Source of the DNA: Chloroflexia bacterium
GTDB taxonomy: Bacteria > Chloroflexota > Chloroflexia > Thermomicrobiales > JALYUS01
Direction: 5' to 3'
Length of the DNA: 35,903 bases
NCBI GenBank assembly: GCA_025924435.1
Contig: JAICIL010000005.1
Location: 1 to 35,903 of the forward strand
Made by a program: the position numbers and the translations under genes
The notes under the pieces: generated by a model
Seen by the model: only the letters and a program-made list of their open reading frames with translations
What the model was told of the DNA's origin: nothing
Databases searched by the model: none
Part shown: piece by piece, positions 1 through 8,126 of the stretch
Position numbering within the stretch: the first letter of the stretch is position 1
Layout: each line of letters begins with the position of its first letter

Positions 1-630
1 AACATTGCCGCCGTCTTTGGCCGGATTATCGTACCCCTCCCGCCACGGCCAACCGACCACGAGCGGGGCACGGCGGGGCTGGAAAGCGCCGAGCACGCCA
101 CCGCCAATTGCTTTTACCGGCGGGAAATTCTCTGTGCGGTCGGCGGCTTCGACGAGCGGTTCGTCGCCGCCTGGCGCGAGGACAGCGATCTCGCCTTCGC
201 CGTGCTGGAACGGCATGAGCGCGTCGTTCGGGCGCCTGAGGCGTTCGTCGTCCACCCGGTGCGCGCCGCGCGGTGGGGGAGCAGTATCGGCCAGCAGCGC
301 AAGAGCATGTACAACGCGCTGCTGTACAAGAAGCATCCGGCCCTCTACCGGGCGCGCGTCCAGCCGTCGCCGCCGTGGCATTACTACGGTATCCTCGGCG
401 CGCTTCTGGCTGCTCTCGCCGGCGGTATCGCCGGGAATCGCCCGGTTGCCCTGCTCGGCGGCGGGGCGTGGCTGGCGATGACGGGGCGCTTCTGCGCCTA
501 TCGAATGCGCGGCGCGGCGCGGACCCCGACGCATCTGGCGGAGATGGCGGCGACATCCGCCGTCATCCCGCTCCTGTCGGTCTATTGGCGGCTCCGTGGC
601 GCGCTCAAGTACGGCGTGCGCTTCCTTTAA
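1..630 (+). CDS. Family 2 glycosyltransferase, C-terminal part (5' end outside window)
   Basis: The frame is open from base 1 to the TAA at 628-630, giving about 209 residues of a protein whose start lies outside the window. The visible part has the typical GT-A family 2 acceptor-side signature: an AN-C-F-YRRE stretch, then GGFDERF and a W-R-EDSDLAF motif. The EDxDL acidic pair is the element that carries the catalytic base in this family. After it come a basic linker and a hydrophobic region (roughly residues 125-165 of the fragment) that looks like one or two membrane segments, as in membrane-associated glycosyltransferases. By family knowledge it transfers a sugar from a nucleotide sugar to a cell-surface polymer or lipid; the acceptor cannot be told from this fragment. 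Its stop codon abuts the IS630-type element, so the insertion lies just after the gene and does not break it. Confidence 0.8.
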   Translation, partial: NIAAVFGRIIVPLPPRPTDHERGTAGLESAEHATANCFYRREILCAVGGFDERFVAAWREDSDLAFAVLERHERVVRAPEAFVVHPVRAARWGSSIGQQRKSMYNALLYKKHPALYRARVQPSPPWHYYGILGALLAALAGGIAGNRPVALLGGGAWLAMTGRFCAYRMRGAARTPTHLAEMAATSAVIPLLSVYWRLRGALKYGVRFL

Positions 631-1665
631 GTAGATACTGGTACGTTCGCGCGCTTGGTGTACGCCTTGCGCGGCCGGCTGCCCTTGGCACCAACGGGCC
701 GTCCCGCCTTCCTCCCCGTCGGCGCTTTGCGATGCCCATGCAAGAACCATTGCGGCACCGCATCAATGATCAGTCGTTCGTCCCCTCCCAGCCGATCCAA
801 GCCATCTACGATCTCGTCCACGAACGTCCGTAAGTCGCGCGCCAGATGCCCGCGCACATCCCGCTTCAGATACCGCCATTCCCGCTCCTTCGCGTTCAAG
901 TGCGGGCTGTACTTCGCCAGCCAGATCGGATGCAGCCATGCCCGACGCTCCGCGAACGCTCGCTCGCTCGCCGCGCTCGTGTGACACGAGGCATGATCGA
1001 GGAGGAATATCTCCCGGCCTCTCTTCGTGTGCCAGTGATCGAGCGCCGCGAGATACTGCCCGAAGCAGGCGCTGTCCTGCCCGCCACAGACCACTTCGAT
1101 CCGGCCCCATCCCCGACTTTCCTTACTCCCGAAGCCCGTCAACCCCCCGGTTCACTCCGACCGACGCGATCCGTTGCTGCCGCCCAATGCGATGCCACTG
1201 CTTGGCGAGATAGGAGTTCGTCTCGACATGCGTCTCATCTTGATAGTGCAGTTCGTACTGCTCCGGCGCGATCTGCACGCCGGTCGTCTCCGCGAGAGAG
1301 GCACTCAATCGCGCCGAGGTCCAGGCATCGGAGGGCAGGCCGAGCGCACGCGGGTCGCGCTCCGCGAGATCATCGAGGGCGGCATGATACGACGCATCAG
1401 CGATCGGCGGACGACCGGGGCGCGGCGCGTCGGCAAGCGCAGGAATGCCATCGCTCGCAAAGCGCATCAGCCAATGCCGGGCGGTGCGCTCACTGCGTCC
1501 GCTCCACGCAGCAATGGCGCCCCACTTCCAGCCGAGACCGGCGGCTTTGACCATCGCCAAGCGCTCGCGCAGGCGTGGGGAGAGCGTCGGCTGATGCAGC
1601 AATGCTTCGACGGCAGCCTGCTGTTCCGGCGTGACAGGGATCACGGTCGCGGCGGATTGTTCCAT
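627..1665 (-). pseudogene. IS630-family DDE transposase, frameshifted and internally shortened
   Basis: The first reading frame (1665 down to 1123, 180 aa) has an N-terminal helix-turn-helix region (a W-SGRSERTARHWLMRF stretch) and then the first catalytic acidic site in YQDETH. The second frame (TTG at 1142 down to 627, 171 aa) holds the second Asp in LLDHASCHT and the Glu in LNAKEREWRYLK, so all three DDE positions exist but in two frames. The junction lies on a run of six G (minus strand; C run at 1143-1148). With five G the frames would join to read NRGLTGFGS. There is also a short spacing: the HTH-linker part (GVQIAPEQ) runs almost straight into the first DDE strand, where family members usually have about 50 more residues. 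Programmed frameshifting is possible for IS630, but the missing stretch points to a dead copy. Confidence 0.75.
630..651. repeat. IS630 left terminal inverted repeat
   Basis: Bases 630-651 match the reverse complement of 1701-1722 at 18 of 22 positions, with a shared core AGTAGAT-CTGGTA. The mismatches lie at one position in the middle and three in the inner part. Confidence 0.7.
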
Positions 1666-1720
1666 ATAGGCAGCTCCGATCCGGAGGATAATCCCCTCGC
1701 CGTGAATTTACCAGCATCTA
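632..1720. mobile_element. IS630-family insertion sequence, probably inactive
   Basis: This block of about 1.09 kb is bounded by TA dinucleotides (632-633 and 1719-1720), the 2-bp target duplicated by IS630/Tc1-like elements. Just inside lie imperfect inverted repeats that begin GATACTGGTAC on the left and GATGCTGGTAA on the right (read inward). It carries one transposase reading direction on the minus strand, split in two. The boundaries are inferred from the repeats and TA pair; no empty site is available for comparison. Confidence 0.75.
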
Positions 1721-1722
1721 CT
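1701..1722. repeat. IS630 right terminal inverted repeat
   Basis: This is the partner of 630-651 (18 of 22 matches after reverse complement). It lies about 40 bp upstream of the transposase start codon at 1665, as expected for the left-hand (promoter) end of such an element. Confidence 0.7.
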
Positions 1723-1737
1723 CAGCAATCCTCGCGC

Positions 1738-2736
1738 TCAGAATGTGCCGTTATAGACGGCGCAGGAGCGGCAAATCTCCGGCGGTTCATCGGAGTCGAG
1801 CTGATCGCGGAAACGCTGGTAGGCGTCGCCGTCCCAGATTTCCTGCACGCCGATCTCGGCCATGTTGCCGAAGTTGGCGCGGTCGGGAGTCGAGACCATG
1901 CAGCACGGCATCGCCAGCCCCTGATAACTGACGTAGGTGCTTGTCCACGGCCAACTGCACCGCGTGCGGCCGGGCGTGCCGGGCGGGTGGGGGCGCGGCT
2001 CGACACGCGGCAGCCGCAGATCGATCCCGAGTTCGCTCGCCACCGCCCGTGCCGCCCCGAAGTAATACTCGATGCGCGCCGGGTCCTCGTGCAGCAGCGT
2101 CTCGTCGTCCACGAACGCGCGCATCGGCCGGTAGTGCGCGGGCAGGCTCGATTCGCCGAAATCGTGGCAGAGGTGCTGGACGAAGACATTGCGGACGGTG
2201 TAGTGGTGCGCCAGGCGCATCAAATCGGGCAGTTCGTGCAGATTCCGACGCATGATGACGAGCACCAGCCAGAGGTAGGGCCGCTCGCTATCGAGGCGCG
2301 TCCGCGTCTCCACGAACGTTTCGAGGTTCGCCAGCAGACGATCGAACCGCGCGCCGACGCGGATTGCCTCGTAGGTCTCGGCGGTCGTGCCATCAATCGA
2401 GATATGCAAGGTGTCGAGGCCACTCGTCACGCAGCGCTCGGCGCGCCGCGCGTTGAGCAGCGAGCCGTTCGAGTTGGTCGTCACGCGGACGCCTTTGCTC
2501 GCGGCGTAGGCGACCATATCGAAGAAGCGCGGGTGCATCATCGGCTCGCCGAGCCCTTGGAGGTGGAGTTCGGCGAGCGCCGGGAACTGATCGACGATGG
2601 CGGTAAATTTGCCGAACTCCATCGCGGCGAACGGCCCATGCGGCGGCCCATCCTCGCGGAACTGGATCGGGCACATCGTGCAGCGCAGGTTGCATTGTCC
2701 GACCGGCTCGATCTGGGCATACATCGGCAATTCCAT
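1738..2736 (-). CDS. Radical SAM protein with SPASM-type C-terminal cysteines
   Basis: This is a 332-aa protein. The N-terminal CNLRCTMC motif (C15, C19, C22) binds the radical-SAM [4Fe-4S] cluster, and LQGLGEPMMHP (about 59-69) is the glycine-rich SAM-binding element that follows it. HISIDG (about 111-116) is the beta-strand typical of the SPASM/MoaA-like group. The C-terminal quarter carries further cysteines (RTRC, MPCCM, CRSC), the pattern of a SPASM or truncated SPASM auxiliary-cluster domain. Family members modify peptides, nucleotides or lipid-linked sugars; no substrate gene or precursor peptide is visible next to it, so the reaction is not assigned. The ATG at 2736 is preceded by a strong Shine-Dalgarno (GGAGGGG, bases 2745-2751). 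It stands alone between two insertion sequences. Confidence 0.85.
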   Translation of the reverse strand: MELPMYAQIEPVGQCNLRCTMCPIQFREDGPPHGPFAAMEFGKFTAIVDQFPALAELHLQGLGEPMMHPRFFDMVAYAASKGVRVTTNSNGSLLNARRAERCVTSGLDTLHISIDGTTAETYEAIRVGARFDRLLANLETFVETRTRLDSERPYLWLVLVIMRRNLHELPDLMRLAHHYTVRNVFVQHLCHDFGESSLPAHYRPMRAFVDDETLLHEDPARIEYYFGAARAVASELGIDLRLPRVEPRPHPPGTPGRTRCSWPWTSTYVSYQGLAMPCCMVSTPDRANFGNMAEIGVQEIWDGDAYQRFRDQLDSDEPPEICRSCAVYNGTF

Positions 2737-3083
2737 GGACTGTACCCCTCCGACTGGTGCGATAATCGCTGCGGCGACGACTCCACCCTGCGTATGCGCG
2801 TCTCGTCATGTAGGACCGCAAGGAGAGTGCCAAACCATTCTGTACGAGCATCTTGCCGAGCGTTTGGTGTCGGCATGGGAGTTGACGAGATGATCCCCCA
2901 CGAAGATATCTGTGGCGGGGCGATCGCGATGCGGAAGCGGATCGTCGCGCTTGGAGACGCCGCCGGGCAGAACGTGATTGAATATAAACTTGTTATGGGT
3001 ACGAACCTTGCGGTGTGTGAGTGAATCAACCTGCCTAAGCGATGCTGTTCGTCTTTGGGATGGTGAGGAAGTGGGAATGGACT
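2737..3083. other. Intergenic region between divergent radical SAM gene and broken response-regulator gene
   Basis: These 347 bp contain no convincing gene. An AT-rich patch (about 2978-2996, containing TATAAA) is the only A/T-rich stretch nearby and could be the promoter zone of the broken response-regulator gene, but no properly spaced -35 element is seen. The end next to 2736 holds the radical SAM ribosome-binding site. Confidence 0.4.
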
Positions 3084-3253
3084 ATGGGCGTGCAGCCTGT
3101 GCTTGTTGTCGCTGATGAGGCCGATATTCGGCCGTTAGCTCGGGACGTACTGATCGAGGAAGGTTTCACCGTCGTCATCGCCGTGGATGGCCGTGAGGCG
3201 CTGCAACGAGTCGCGGAGCATAATCCGGCAGTGATCCTCCTTGATATACACAT
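3084..3253 (+). pseudogene. Response regulator receiver domain, truncated by an insertion sequence
   Basis: From the ATG at 3084 (an alternative ATG is at 3042) the frame reads the first half of a CheY-like receiver: VLVVADEADIR, where one of the paired acidic residues of strand 1 is Ala. A helix and strand follow (GFTVVIAVDGREALQRV), then PAVILLDIH, whose Asp is the usual phospho-acceptor. Homology stops right there, at the left end of the IS701-like remnant (3254); the frame then runs by chance to a stop at 3306-3308. The remaining receiver half (the usual MPxMDG region and the Lys strand) is not found on the far side of the element in any frame, so the gene is broken and its 3' part is lost. 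Confidence 0.75.
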
Positions 3254-3270
3254 TAGGACTTACGCAGTTG
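3254..3270. repeat. IS701-like left inverted repeat (17 bp, perfect)
   Basis: TAGGACTTACGCAGTTG at 3254-3270 is the exact reverse complement of 4087-4103. Confidence 0.9.
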
Positions 3271-3304
3271 AGCAAAGCGGACGGAAGCGGGTAGAGTCGT
3301 CAGC

Positions 3305-4097
3305 ATGAATACGCCGCGCTGCACCGAGACCGACTACATCGATTTCCTCGTCGCCACGCCGCGCCGATGCCCCCGCCCACGACGCCTTCACCCGCCTCCT
3401 GCATCGCCTCGAACCCGATCCCGCCGCCTGCTGGCAGGAAGTCGCTCCGCTCGGGGATCGGGCGCGCGGCGTGCAGATCGCGGACGATTCGACGCTCGAT
3501 AAGCCATATGCCGAGAAAATAGCGCTCGTCCATCGGCATTGGTCGGGCAAGCATCACGCGGTGGCCGATGGCATCAACCTGATTACCTCGCTCTGGGCGG
3601 CATGCGATTGATTCGGGAGTGCGGCTGGCGCTGGCTGACGCGACTGAAGGCGAATCGGCGGGTGAGTGTGGACTGTCTGCCGAAGCGGGCATTGGAGCGT
3701 TGGCCGATTGCCGAGATGGGGACGGCGGTGCATCTGGAGGCATACGGGCTGATCCGAGTATTCCGGGTGGTCGCCACGGACGGCGACGCGGAGTTCCGGG
3801 TGACCGACGATGCGGAGATGGATGAGTTGGTACGCTTGCGGTATGCGGAGTTTGCCTGGGGGATCGAGGTCTATCACCGGGCATTGAAACAGGCGTGCGG
3901 GGTGGAACGGGCGATGGTGCGGGCGGGGTGGGCACAACGCAATCATATCGGCATGGCGATTCGGGCATTTTGTGCCCTTGGAATGGCACCGGGTACGGAC
4001 GGGCATCGGTCGGGGGATTGCGAAAGGAGGGATCATTCGCCATGCGCTGCGCTCTTATCTCACCCATCCTTGGTACTGTCTGCCACCAACTGCGTAA
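3305..4097 (+). pseudogene. IS701/IS4-like DDE transposase, frameshifted and missing its middle
   Basis: The start MNTPRCTETDYIDFLVATP (ATG 3305) matches the opening of IS701-type transposases. After about 3372 the homologous frame changes, giving DAFTRLLHRLEPDP and IADDSTLDKPYAEKI, then the WSGKHHAV segment to about 3600. The D-S/T-LDKPYA element is the first catalytic Asp region. After a stop the frame changes again at about 3605 to RECGWRWLTRLKANRR and later WGIEVYHRALKQ, which carries the catalytic Glu. A final frame ends with RSYLTHPWYCLPPTA and a TAA in the right repeat. The stretch expected between the first Asp and the W-L-RLKANR segment is absent. Several frameshifts plus this deletion make it a dead gene. 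Confidence 0.75.
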
Positions 4098-4103
4098 GTC
4101 CTA
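4087..4103. repeat. IS701-like right inverted repeat (17 bp, perfect)
   Basis: CAACTGCGTAAGTCCTA at 4087-4103 pairs exactly with 3254-3270. The transposase TAA stop (4095-4097) is inside it. Confidence 0.9.
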
Positions 4104-4195
4104 TTATGTCAAGCGAAAGTAGGATACGTACCCACCACGAGGAATGCAAGCGGGGCGATTCCGCCAAAACTATGAGCGGAATGTGTATTCTATCC

Positions 4196-4231
4196 TCTGA
4201 CGAGGTGTGTCATCTGACGAGGTGTGTCATC
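4196..4231. repeat. 17-bp tandem repeat, 2.1 copies
   Basis: The unit TCTGACGAGGTGTGTCA occurs at 4196-4212 and again, exactly, at 4213-4229, followed by TC. It lies about 100 bp upstream of the SDR gene in a 225-bp gap after the IS remnant. It could be a regulatory repeat or a scar; there is nothing else to judge by. Confidence 0.85.
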
Positions 4232-4328
4232 GGCAACGGTGCGGCGGTCGCGGTGAGGGATTGCCGACGCCGACCGACGTGAAGCATCGCACCCAACGAC
4301 ACGCCGCAGCGACCGATGGGGGGCAACG

Positions 4329-5108
4329 ATGTCTACGAGCATTCAACCGTTCGACTTCGTCGGCAAGGTCGCCCTCGTCACCGGGGCGGGGTCGGGCATC
4401 GGCCGCGCCTCCGCGCTCGCTTTCGCCGCCCTCGGCGCGCGGGTCGTCGCCTCCGACATCGCCCCGGACGGCGGCGAGGAGACCGTCGCAATAATCCACG
4501 CGGCGGGCGGCGAGGCGGCCTTCGTCCGCGCCGACGTGTCGCAATCGCGTGAGGTCGCCGCCCTCGTGGACGACACGGTCGCGCGGTACGGCCGGCTGGA
4601 CTGCGCCCATAACAACGCGGGCATCGCGGGCGTCGTCGGGGCGGCACGCCCGACCTTCACCGACTATCCCGACGACACCTTCGACCGGGTGATCGCCGTC
4701 AATCTCAAGGGCGTCTGGCTCTGCCTGAAGGCGGAGATGCGCCAGATGCTGGCGCAGGGGGGCGGAGCCATCGTCAACACCGCTTCGATCGCCGGGCTGG
4801 TGGGCGGCTTCGGCGCGGCGTACACCGCCGCCAAGCACGGGGTGATCGGGCTGACGAAGCAGGCGGCGGTGGAGCACGCGGCGGCGGGCATCCGGGTGAA
4901 CGCCGTCTGTCCGGGGCTGATTGACACGCCGATGACGCGCCCGATCTACACGCCGGAGCGATGGGCGCGGGCGGTGGGGATGCATCCGGTGGGGCGTGCG
5001 GGGGAGGCGGAGGAGGTGGCGCGGGCGGTGGTGTGGCTCTGCTCCGAGGCGGCGTCGTTCGTGACGGGGCAGGCGCTGGCGGTGGACGGCGGCTACGTCG
5101 CCTTGTAG
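4329..5108 (+). CDS. Short-chain dehydrogenase/reductase (classical SDR)
   Basis: This 259-aa protein has the usual classical SDR length. The nucleotide-binding TGAGSGIG occupies residues 18-25. Asp43 at the end of strand 2 favours NAD over NADP. NNAG is at 95-98, and the catalytic tetrad is N125, S153, Y165 and K169 (YTAAK). The C-terminal VTGQALAVDGGYV is the conserved SDR tail. It should oxidise an alcohol or reduce a ketone in the cytosol; the substrate cannot be told. The start is the ATG 5 bases after a G-rich stretch (GATGGGGGGC) that can serve as ribosome-binding site. It heads a plus-strand series; the next gene (hydrolase) starts 75 bp after its stop, so the two could be co-transcribed. 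Confidence 0.92.
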   Translation: MSTSIQPFDFVGKVALVTGAGSGIGRASALAFAALGARVVASDIAPDGGEETVAIIHAAGGEAAFVRADVSQSREVAALVDDTVARYGRLDCAHNNAGIAGVVGAARPTFTDYPDDTFDRVIAVNLKGVWLCLKAEMRQMLAQGGGAIVNTASIAGLVGGFGAAYTAAKHGVIGLTKQAAVEHAAAGIRVNAVCPGLIDTPMTRPIYTPERWARAVGMHPVGRAGEAEEVARAVVWLCSEAASFVTGQALAVDGGYVAL

Positions 5109-5183
5109 ATACCATGATCGCGGCGCGGTCGGACGCGGGCGTGGCCCGCCCAGAGGCGGGGAACGGTCGAGAAGGAGCGGGAA

Positions 5184-6116
5184 ATGGCCGACGGGATGCA
5201 TCGGGAACTCGCCGTCGCATGGTGCGGCATCACCCTGGCGGGGACCCTCCACCTGCCCGCCTCGCCCCCGCCCTATCCCACCGTCCTCATGCTCCAGGGG
5301 TCCGGCCCCGCCGACCGCGACAGCGGCGGCTACTTCCCGCCCATCCGGGACGCCTTCCTCAGTCGCGGCATCGCGGCGTACTCCTTCGACAAACCCGGCA
5401 TCGGCGGCTCGTCGGGCGACTGGCGGCGCTACGCCCTCGCGGAGCGTGCCGACCAGGCCGAGGCGGCGATTGCCTCCCTGAAAGCGCACGACGCCATTGA
5501 CCCACGGCGCGTTGGTGTCTGGGGGCAGAGCCAGGGCGGCTGGCTCGTGCAGAAGATCGCCGCCCGCGCGCCCGATCTCGCCTTCGCCGTCGCCAACTCC
5601 GGCCCCGGCATCCCGCCGCGGGAGCAGAACCATTACGGCTGCGAGCACACGCTGCGCGCCGAGGGGAGGGCGGAGGAGCAGATCGCGCGCGCCGTCGCCT
5701 TGGTGGATGCGCTGGATGCCGCCGCCGCGCGGGGCGACGAGTACGCGACGGTGGAGGCGGCGCTGCTGGCACCGGCGCGGGGCGAGCCGTGGTACGGCTA
5801 CCTGACGATTGACGGCCCGGAGGACTGGGATCTGATGCGCCGCTTCGCCGCCGAGCGATACGAACCGGCCGAGGCGCTGGCGCGGGCTCGCTGCCCGTTC
5901 CTCGCCGTCTACGGCGAGTTGGACCCGCTGCTGCCCGCCTGGGAGAGCGCGGCGATCTGCGGGCGGGCGCTACGGGAGGCGGGGAACCGGGACGCGACGA
6001 TTGTGGTCTTCCCGCAGGGCAATCACCGCATCCGCCTCGCCGAGACGGGCGACTTCTGCCCCGGCTACCTCGACCTGGTCGCCGATTGGGCCGCGCGACG
6101 GGTCGCGCCGCGATGA
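5184..6116 (+). CDS. Alpha/beta hydrolase (acyl esterase / dienelactone hydrolase-like)
   Basis: This 310-aa protein has the alpha/beta hydrolase plan. The oxyanion-hole strand MLQGSGPADRD (about 36-46) is followed by the FDKPGIGGS turn, the nucleophile elbow GQSQGG with Ser116, the acid in YGELDPLLP, and the histidine in QGNHRI near the C-terminus. The GSGP-DRD signature near the N-terminus resembles the group of bacterial esterases annotated as alpha/beta hydrolase family or S9-like. It is predicted cytosolic, with no signal peptide. The start follows an AAGGAG ribosome-binding site at 5172-5177. The stop overlaps the next start (ATGA, 6113-6116), so the nucleotidyltransferase gene is translationally coupled to it. 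Substrate unknown. Confidence 0.88.
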   Translation: MADGMHRELAVAWCGITLAGTLHLPASPPPYPTVLMLQGSGPADRDSGGYFPPIRDAFLSRGIAAYSFDKPGIGGSSGDWRRYALAERADQAEAAIASLKAHDAIDPRRVGVWGQSQGGWLVQKIAARAPDLAFAVANSGPGIPPREQNHYGCEHTLRAEGRAEEQIARAVALVDALDAAAARGDEYATVEAALLAPARGEPWYGYLTIDGPEDWDLMRRFAAERYEPAEALARARCPFLAVYGELDPLLPAWESAAICGRALREAGNRDATIVVFPQGNHRIRLAETGDFCPGYLDLVADWAARRVAPR

Positions 6117-6991
6117 TAGCCGAGCCGGGCCCCACGCCCGAGAGCGTCCACCTGCGCCACCTCGCGCACCGCGTCGCGGACGCCTGCCGCGCGCACACCG
6201 CGCCCGCCGCCATCCTCCTCACCGGCTCCGCCGCCCTCGGCGTGGCCGACGCCTACTCCGACCTCGACCTGATCTGCTACCACGACCGCCTCCCGGCGGA
6301 AGCGGCGACGGCTCGCGTGCGCGACGCGCTGGGCGCGAGCGATTTCTTCCCCATCGGTGTGCGGGACGGGGATCAATTCGCAGAGCAGTTCGCCGTCGCC
6401 GGGGTCGTCTGCCAGGTCGCGCACACGACGGTCGCCGCGTGGGAGTCGGAGATGCGCGCGGTGCGGGAGGGGCTGGACGTCGCCTCGCCCGCGCAGAAGG
6501 CGATCGGCGGGCTGGTGGAGGGGATCGCCCTGCACGGCGAGGCGCTGATCGGCGCGTGGAAGGGGGAGGCCGGGGCGTATCCCGACGCGCTGGCGCGGGC
6601 GATGGTGGCGCACCACCTGCGCCTCTTTCCGATCTGGTACATCGAACCGTCGCTGGCGGCGCGCGACGCGACGGTGTGGGCGGAGCAGATGCTGGTGGAG
6701 GGCGCGCAGCACCTGCTCGGCATCCTCGCGGGGCTGAATCGGCGCTACTACGCGGCGTTCCAGTTCAAGCGGATGGGGGTGTTTGTCGCCGGGCTGCGGG
6801 TCGCGCCGCCCGACCTCGCCGCGCGGATCGCCGCGCTGTTCGCGGCGGAGCAGTCCGAGGCGATCCGCGCACTGGAGGCGCTCGTCGGCGAGACGGTCGC
6901 GCTGGTGAAGCGCGAGATGCCGGAGATGGACACGAGCGCGGCGGACGCGCGGCTCGGCAGGCGGCACCCGGCGTGGCGGCTGCCGGGCTGA
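6113..6991 (+). CDS. Nucleotidyltransferase-fold protein (Pol-beta-like)
   Basis: From the ATG at 6113 the protein has 292 residues. An in-frame GTG or ATG further upstream (6086) is possible, but the ATGA overlap with the hydrolase argues for 6113. The core motif is LLTGSAALGVADAYSDLDL: a GS followed about ten residues later by DxD, the metal-binding signature of the Pol-beta nucleotidyltransferase superfamily. The C-terminal part is helical and could be a substrate-binding bundle like that in aminoglycoside nucleotidyltransferases or DUF4037-type proteins. By fold it would transfer a nucleotide to a small molecule, RNA or protein; which one is unknown. A third acidic residue is not obvious by eye. 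The codon use matches the neighbours. Confidence 0.8.
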   Translation: MIAEPGPTPESVHLRHLAHRVADACRAHTAPAAILLTGSAALGVADAYSDLDLICYHDRLPAEAATARVRDALGASDFFPIGVRDGDQFAEQFAVAGVVCQVAHTTVAAWESEMRAVREGLDVASPAQKAIGGLVEGIALHGEALIGAWKGEAGAYPDALARAMVAHHLRLFPIWYIEPSLAARDATVWAEQMLVEGAQHLLGILAGLNRRYYAAFQFKRMGVFVAGLRVAPPDLAARIAALFAAEQSEAIRALEALVGETVALVKREMPEMDTSAADARLGRRHPAWRLPG

Positions 6992-7154
6992 TCGCGGCAT
7001 GGAATGAGCCGACGCGACCCAATGCCGGCGCCGTGGGGACGGACGGGAGATTCGTCCGCGTGCCGATGTTCGATGGGCGACCCGTCTGCTACGATACCCG
7101 CGCGGTGCCCGGCACCCGCCCACGGTCTCCCGTCTCCATCGCCCGGAGCAGTCC

Positions 7155-8027
7155 ATGCGCGCCCCACCCACCCTCTCGCACATCGCCGCCAACGGCGTTT
7201 CCCTCGCCCTCTGGGAGTGGGACGGCCCCGGCGACACGCTGCTCTTCGCCCACGCCACCGGCTTCCACGCCCGCTGCTGGGACGCCGTCATCGAGCGCTT
7301 CCCCGACCACCGCTGCCTCGCCCTCGACCTGCGCGGCCACGGGCGCAGCGAGACGCCCGCTCCCCCCACCGATTGGCGCGTCATAGGCGAGGACGTCGCC
7401 GCCGTCGCGCGCAGCATGGGGCTGGACGGGGCGACCGCCGTCGGCCACTCGATGGGCGGGCATGCCGTCATCCTTGCCGCCGCCCTCGCGCCCGCCGCCA
7501 TCGCCCGCCTCGTGCTCATTGATCCCGTCATCCTCGCGCCCGACCGCTACACCGGGGTGCGGGACGGGGAGCATTTCGCGGCGCGGCGGCGCGACCGCTG
7601 GCCGTCGGCGGCGGCAATGATCGAACGGTTCGCGGGGCGGGCGCCGTTCGACACCTGGGAGCCGCGCGTGCTGCGCGACTACTGCGACTATGGCCTGCTC
7701 CCCGCCGCCGACGGAGACGGCTTCGTGCTCGCCTGCCCGCCCGTCTTCGAGGCGGCCTGCTACCGGACGAGCACCGCGATCGGCTCGAACATCTTCCCGG
7801 AGATCGCGCGCATTGGGCAGCCGACGCTGGTGGTGCGGGCGGTTGCGGGGAGTCGGGAGGCGGGGGGTGGGTTCGCCGCCTCGCCCACCGTGCCCGATCT
7901 GGCGACGCGCTTCGCGCGCGGGCGGGACGTGGCGGACGCCGCGCACACCCACTTCCTGCCGATGGAGTCGCCCGCGCAGGCTGCGGCGTACATCCGCGGT
8001 ATGCCGGATGGCGGCGCCGATGGTTGA
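7155..8027 (+). CDS. Alpha/beta hydrolase fold protein
   Basis: This 290-aa protein is unrelated in detail to the hydrolase at 5184. The oxyanion-hole element is AHATGFHARCWD (about 32-43), followed by DLRGHGRSE (58-66) and the nucleophile elbow GHSMGG with Ser99. The acid is likely in the VVRAVAGSRE region or nearby, and the histidine lies in AHTHFLPME close to the C-terminus. The pattern is that of epoxide-hydrolase/haloalkane-dehalogenase/esterase-like enzymes, and no subgroup can be assigned safely. No signal peptide is seen. It starts 163 bp after the previous gene, so it may have its own promoter. Substrate unknown. Confidence 0.88.
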   Translation: MRAPPTLSHIAANGVSLALWEWDGPGDTLLFAHATGFHARCWDAVIERFPDHRCLALDLRGHGRSETPAPPTDWRVIGEDVAAVARSMGLDGATAVGHSMGGHAVILAAALAPAAIARLVLIDPVILAPDRYTGVRDGEHFAARRRDRWPSAAAMIERFAGRAPFDTWEPRVLRDYCDYGLLPAADGDGFVLACPPVFEAACYRTSTAIGSNIFPEIARIGQPTLVVRAVAGSREAGGGFAASPTVPDLATRFARGRDVADAAHTHFLPMESPAQAAAYIRGMPDGGADG

Positions 8028-8126
8028 CGACCCGCTGGACAGGTTGCGCGCCGGCGGAACGCGGCGTATCGGCGCCGGCGGGCACGCTCATTGTCGCTTG
8101 AACGACGGGAAGAAGCGGAGGCAACG

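Larger units (their letters stand above)
3254..4103. mobile_element. IS701-like insertion sequence remnant
   Basis: The 850-bp element is bounded by perfect 17-bp inverted repeats and carries a transposase on the plus strand whose stop codon lies inside the right repeat. Full elements of this type are about 1.3-1.4 kb, so roughly a third has been lost. The remnant sits inside a response-regulator gene. No clean target duplication is seen: the flanks read ACAT before and TTAT after. Confidence 0.75.

Noticed and set aside
1174..3024. Plus-strand frame of 616 codons across the IS630 and radical SAM genes
   Set aside because: It crosses two unrelated minus-strand genes and the element boundary, so it is a chance frame.
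4104..4328. Remaining half of the response regulator after the IS remnant
   Set aside because: All three plus frames were read; none gives the MPxMDG or Lys strand of a receiver.
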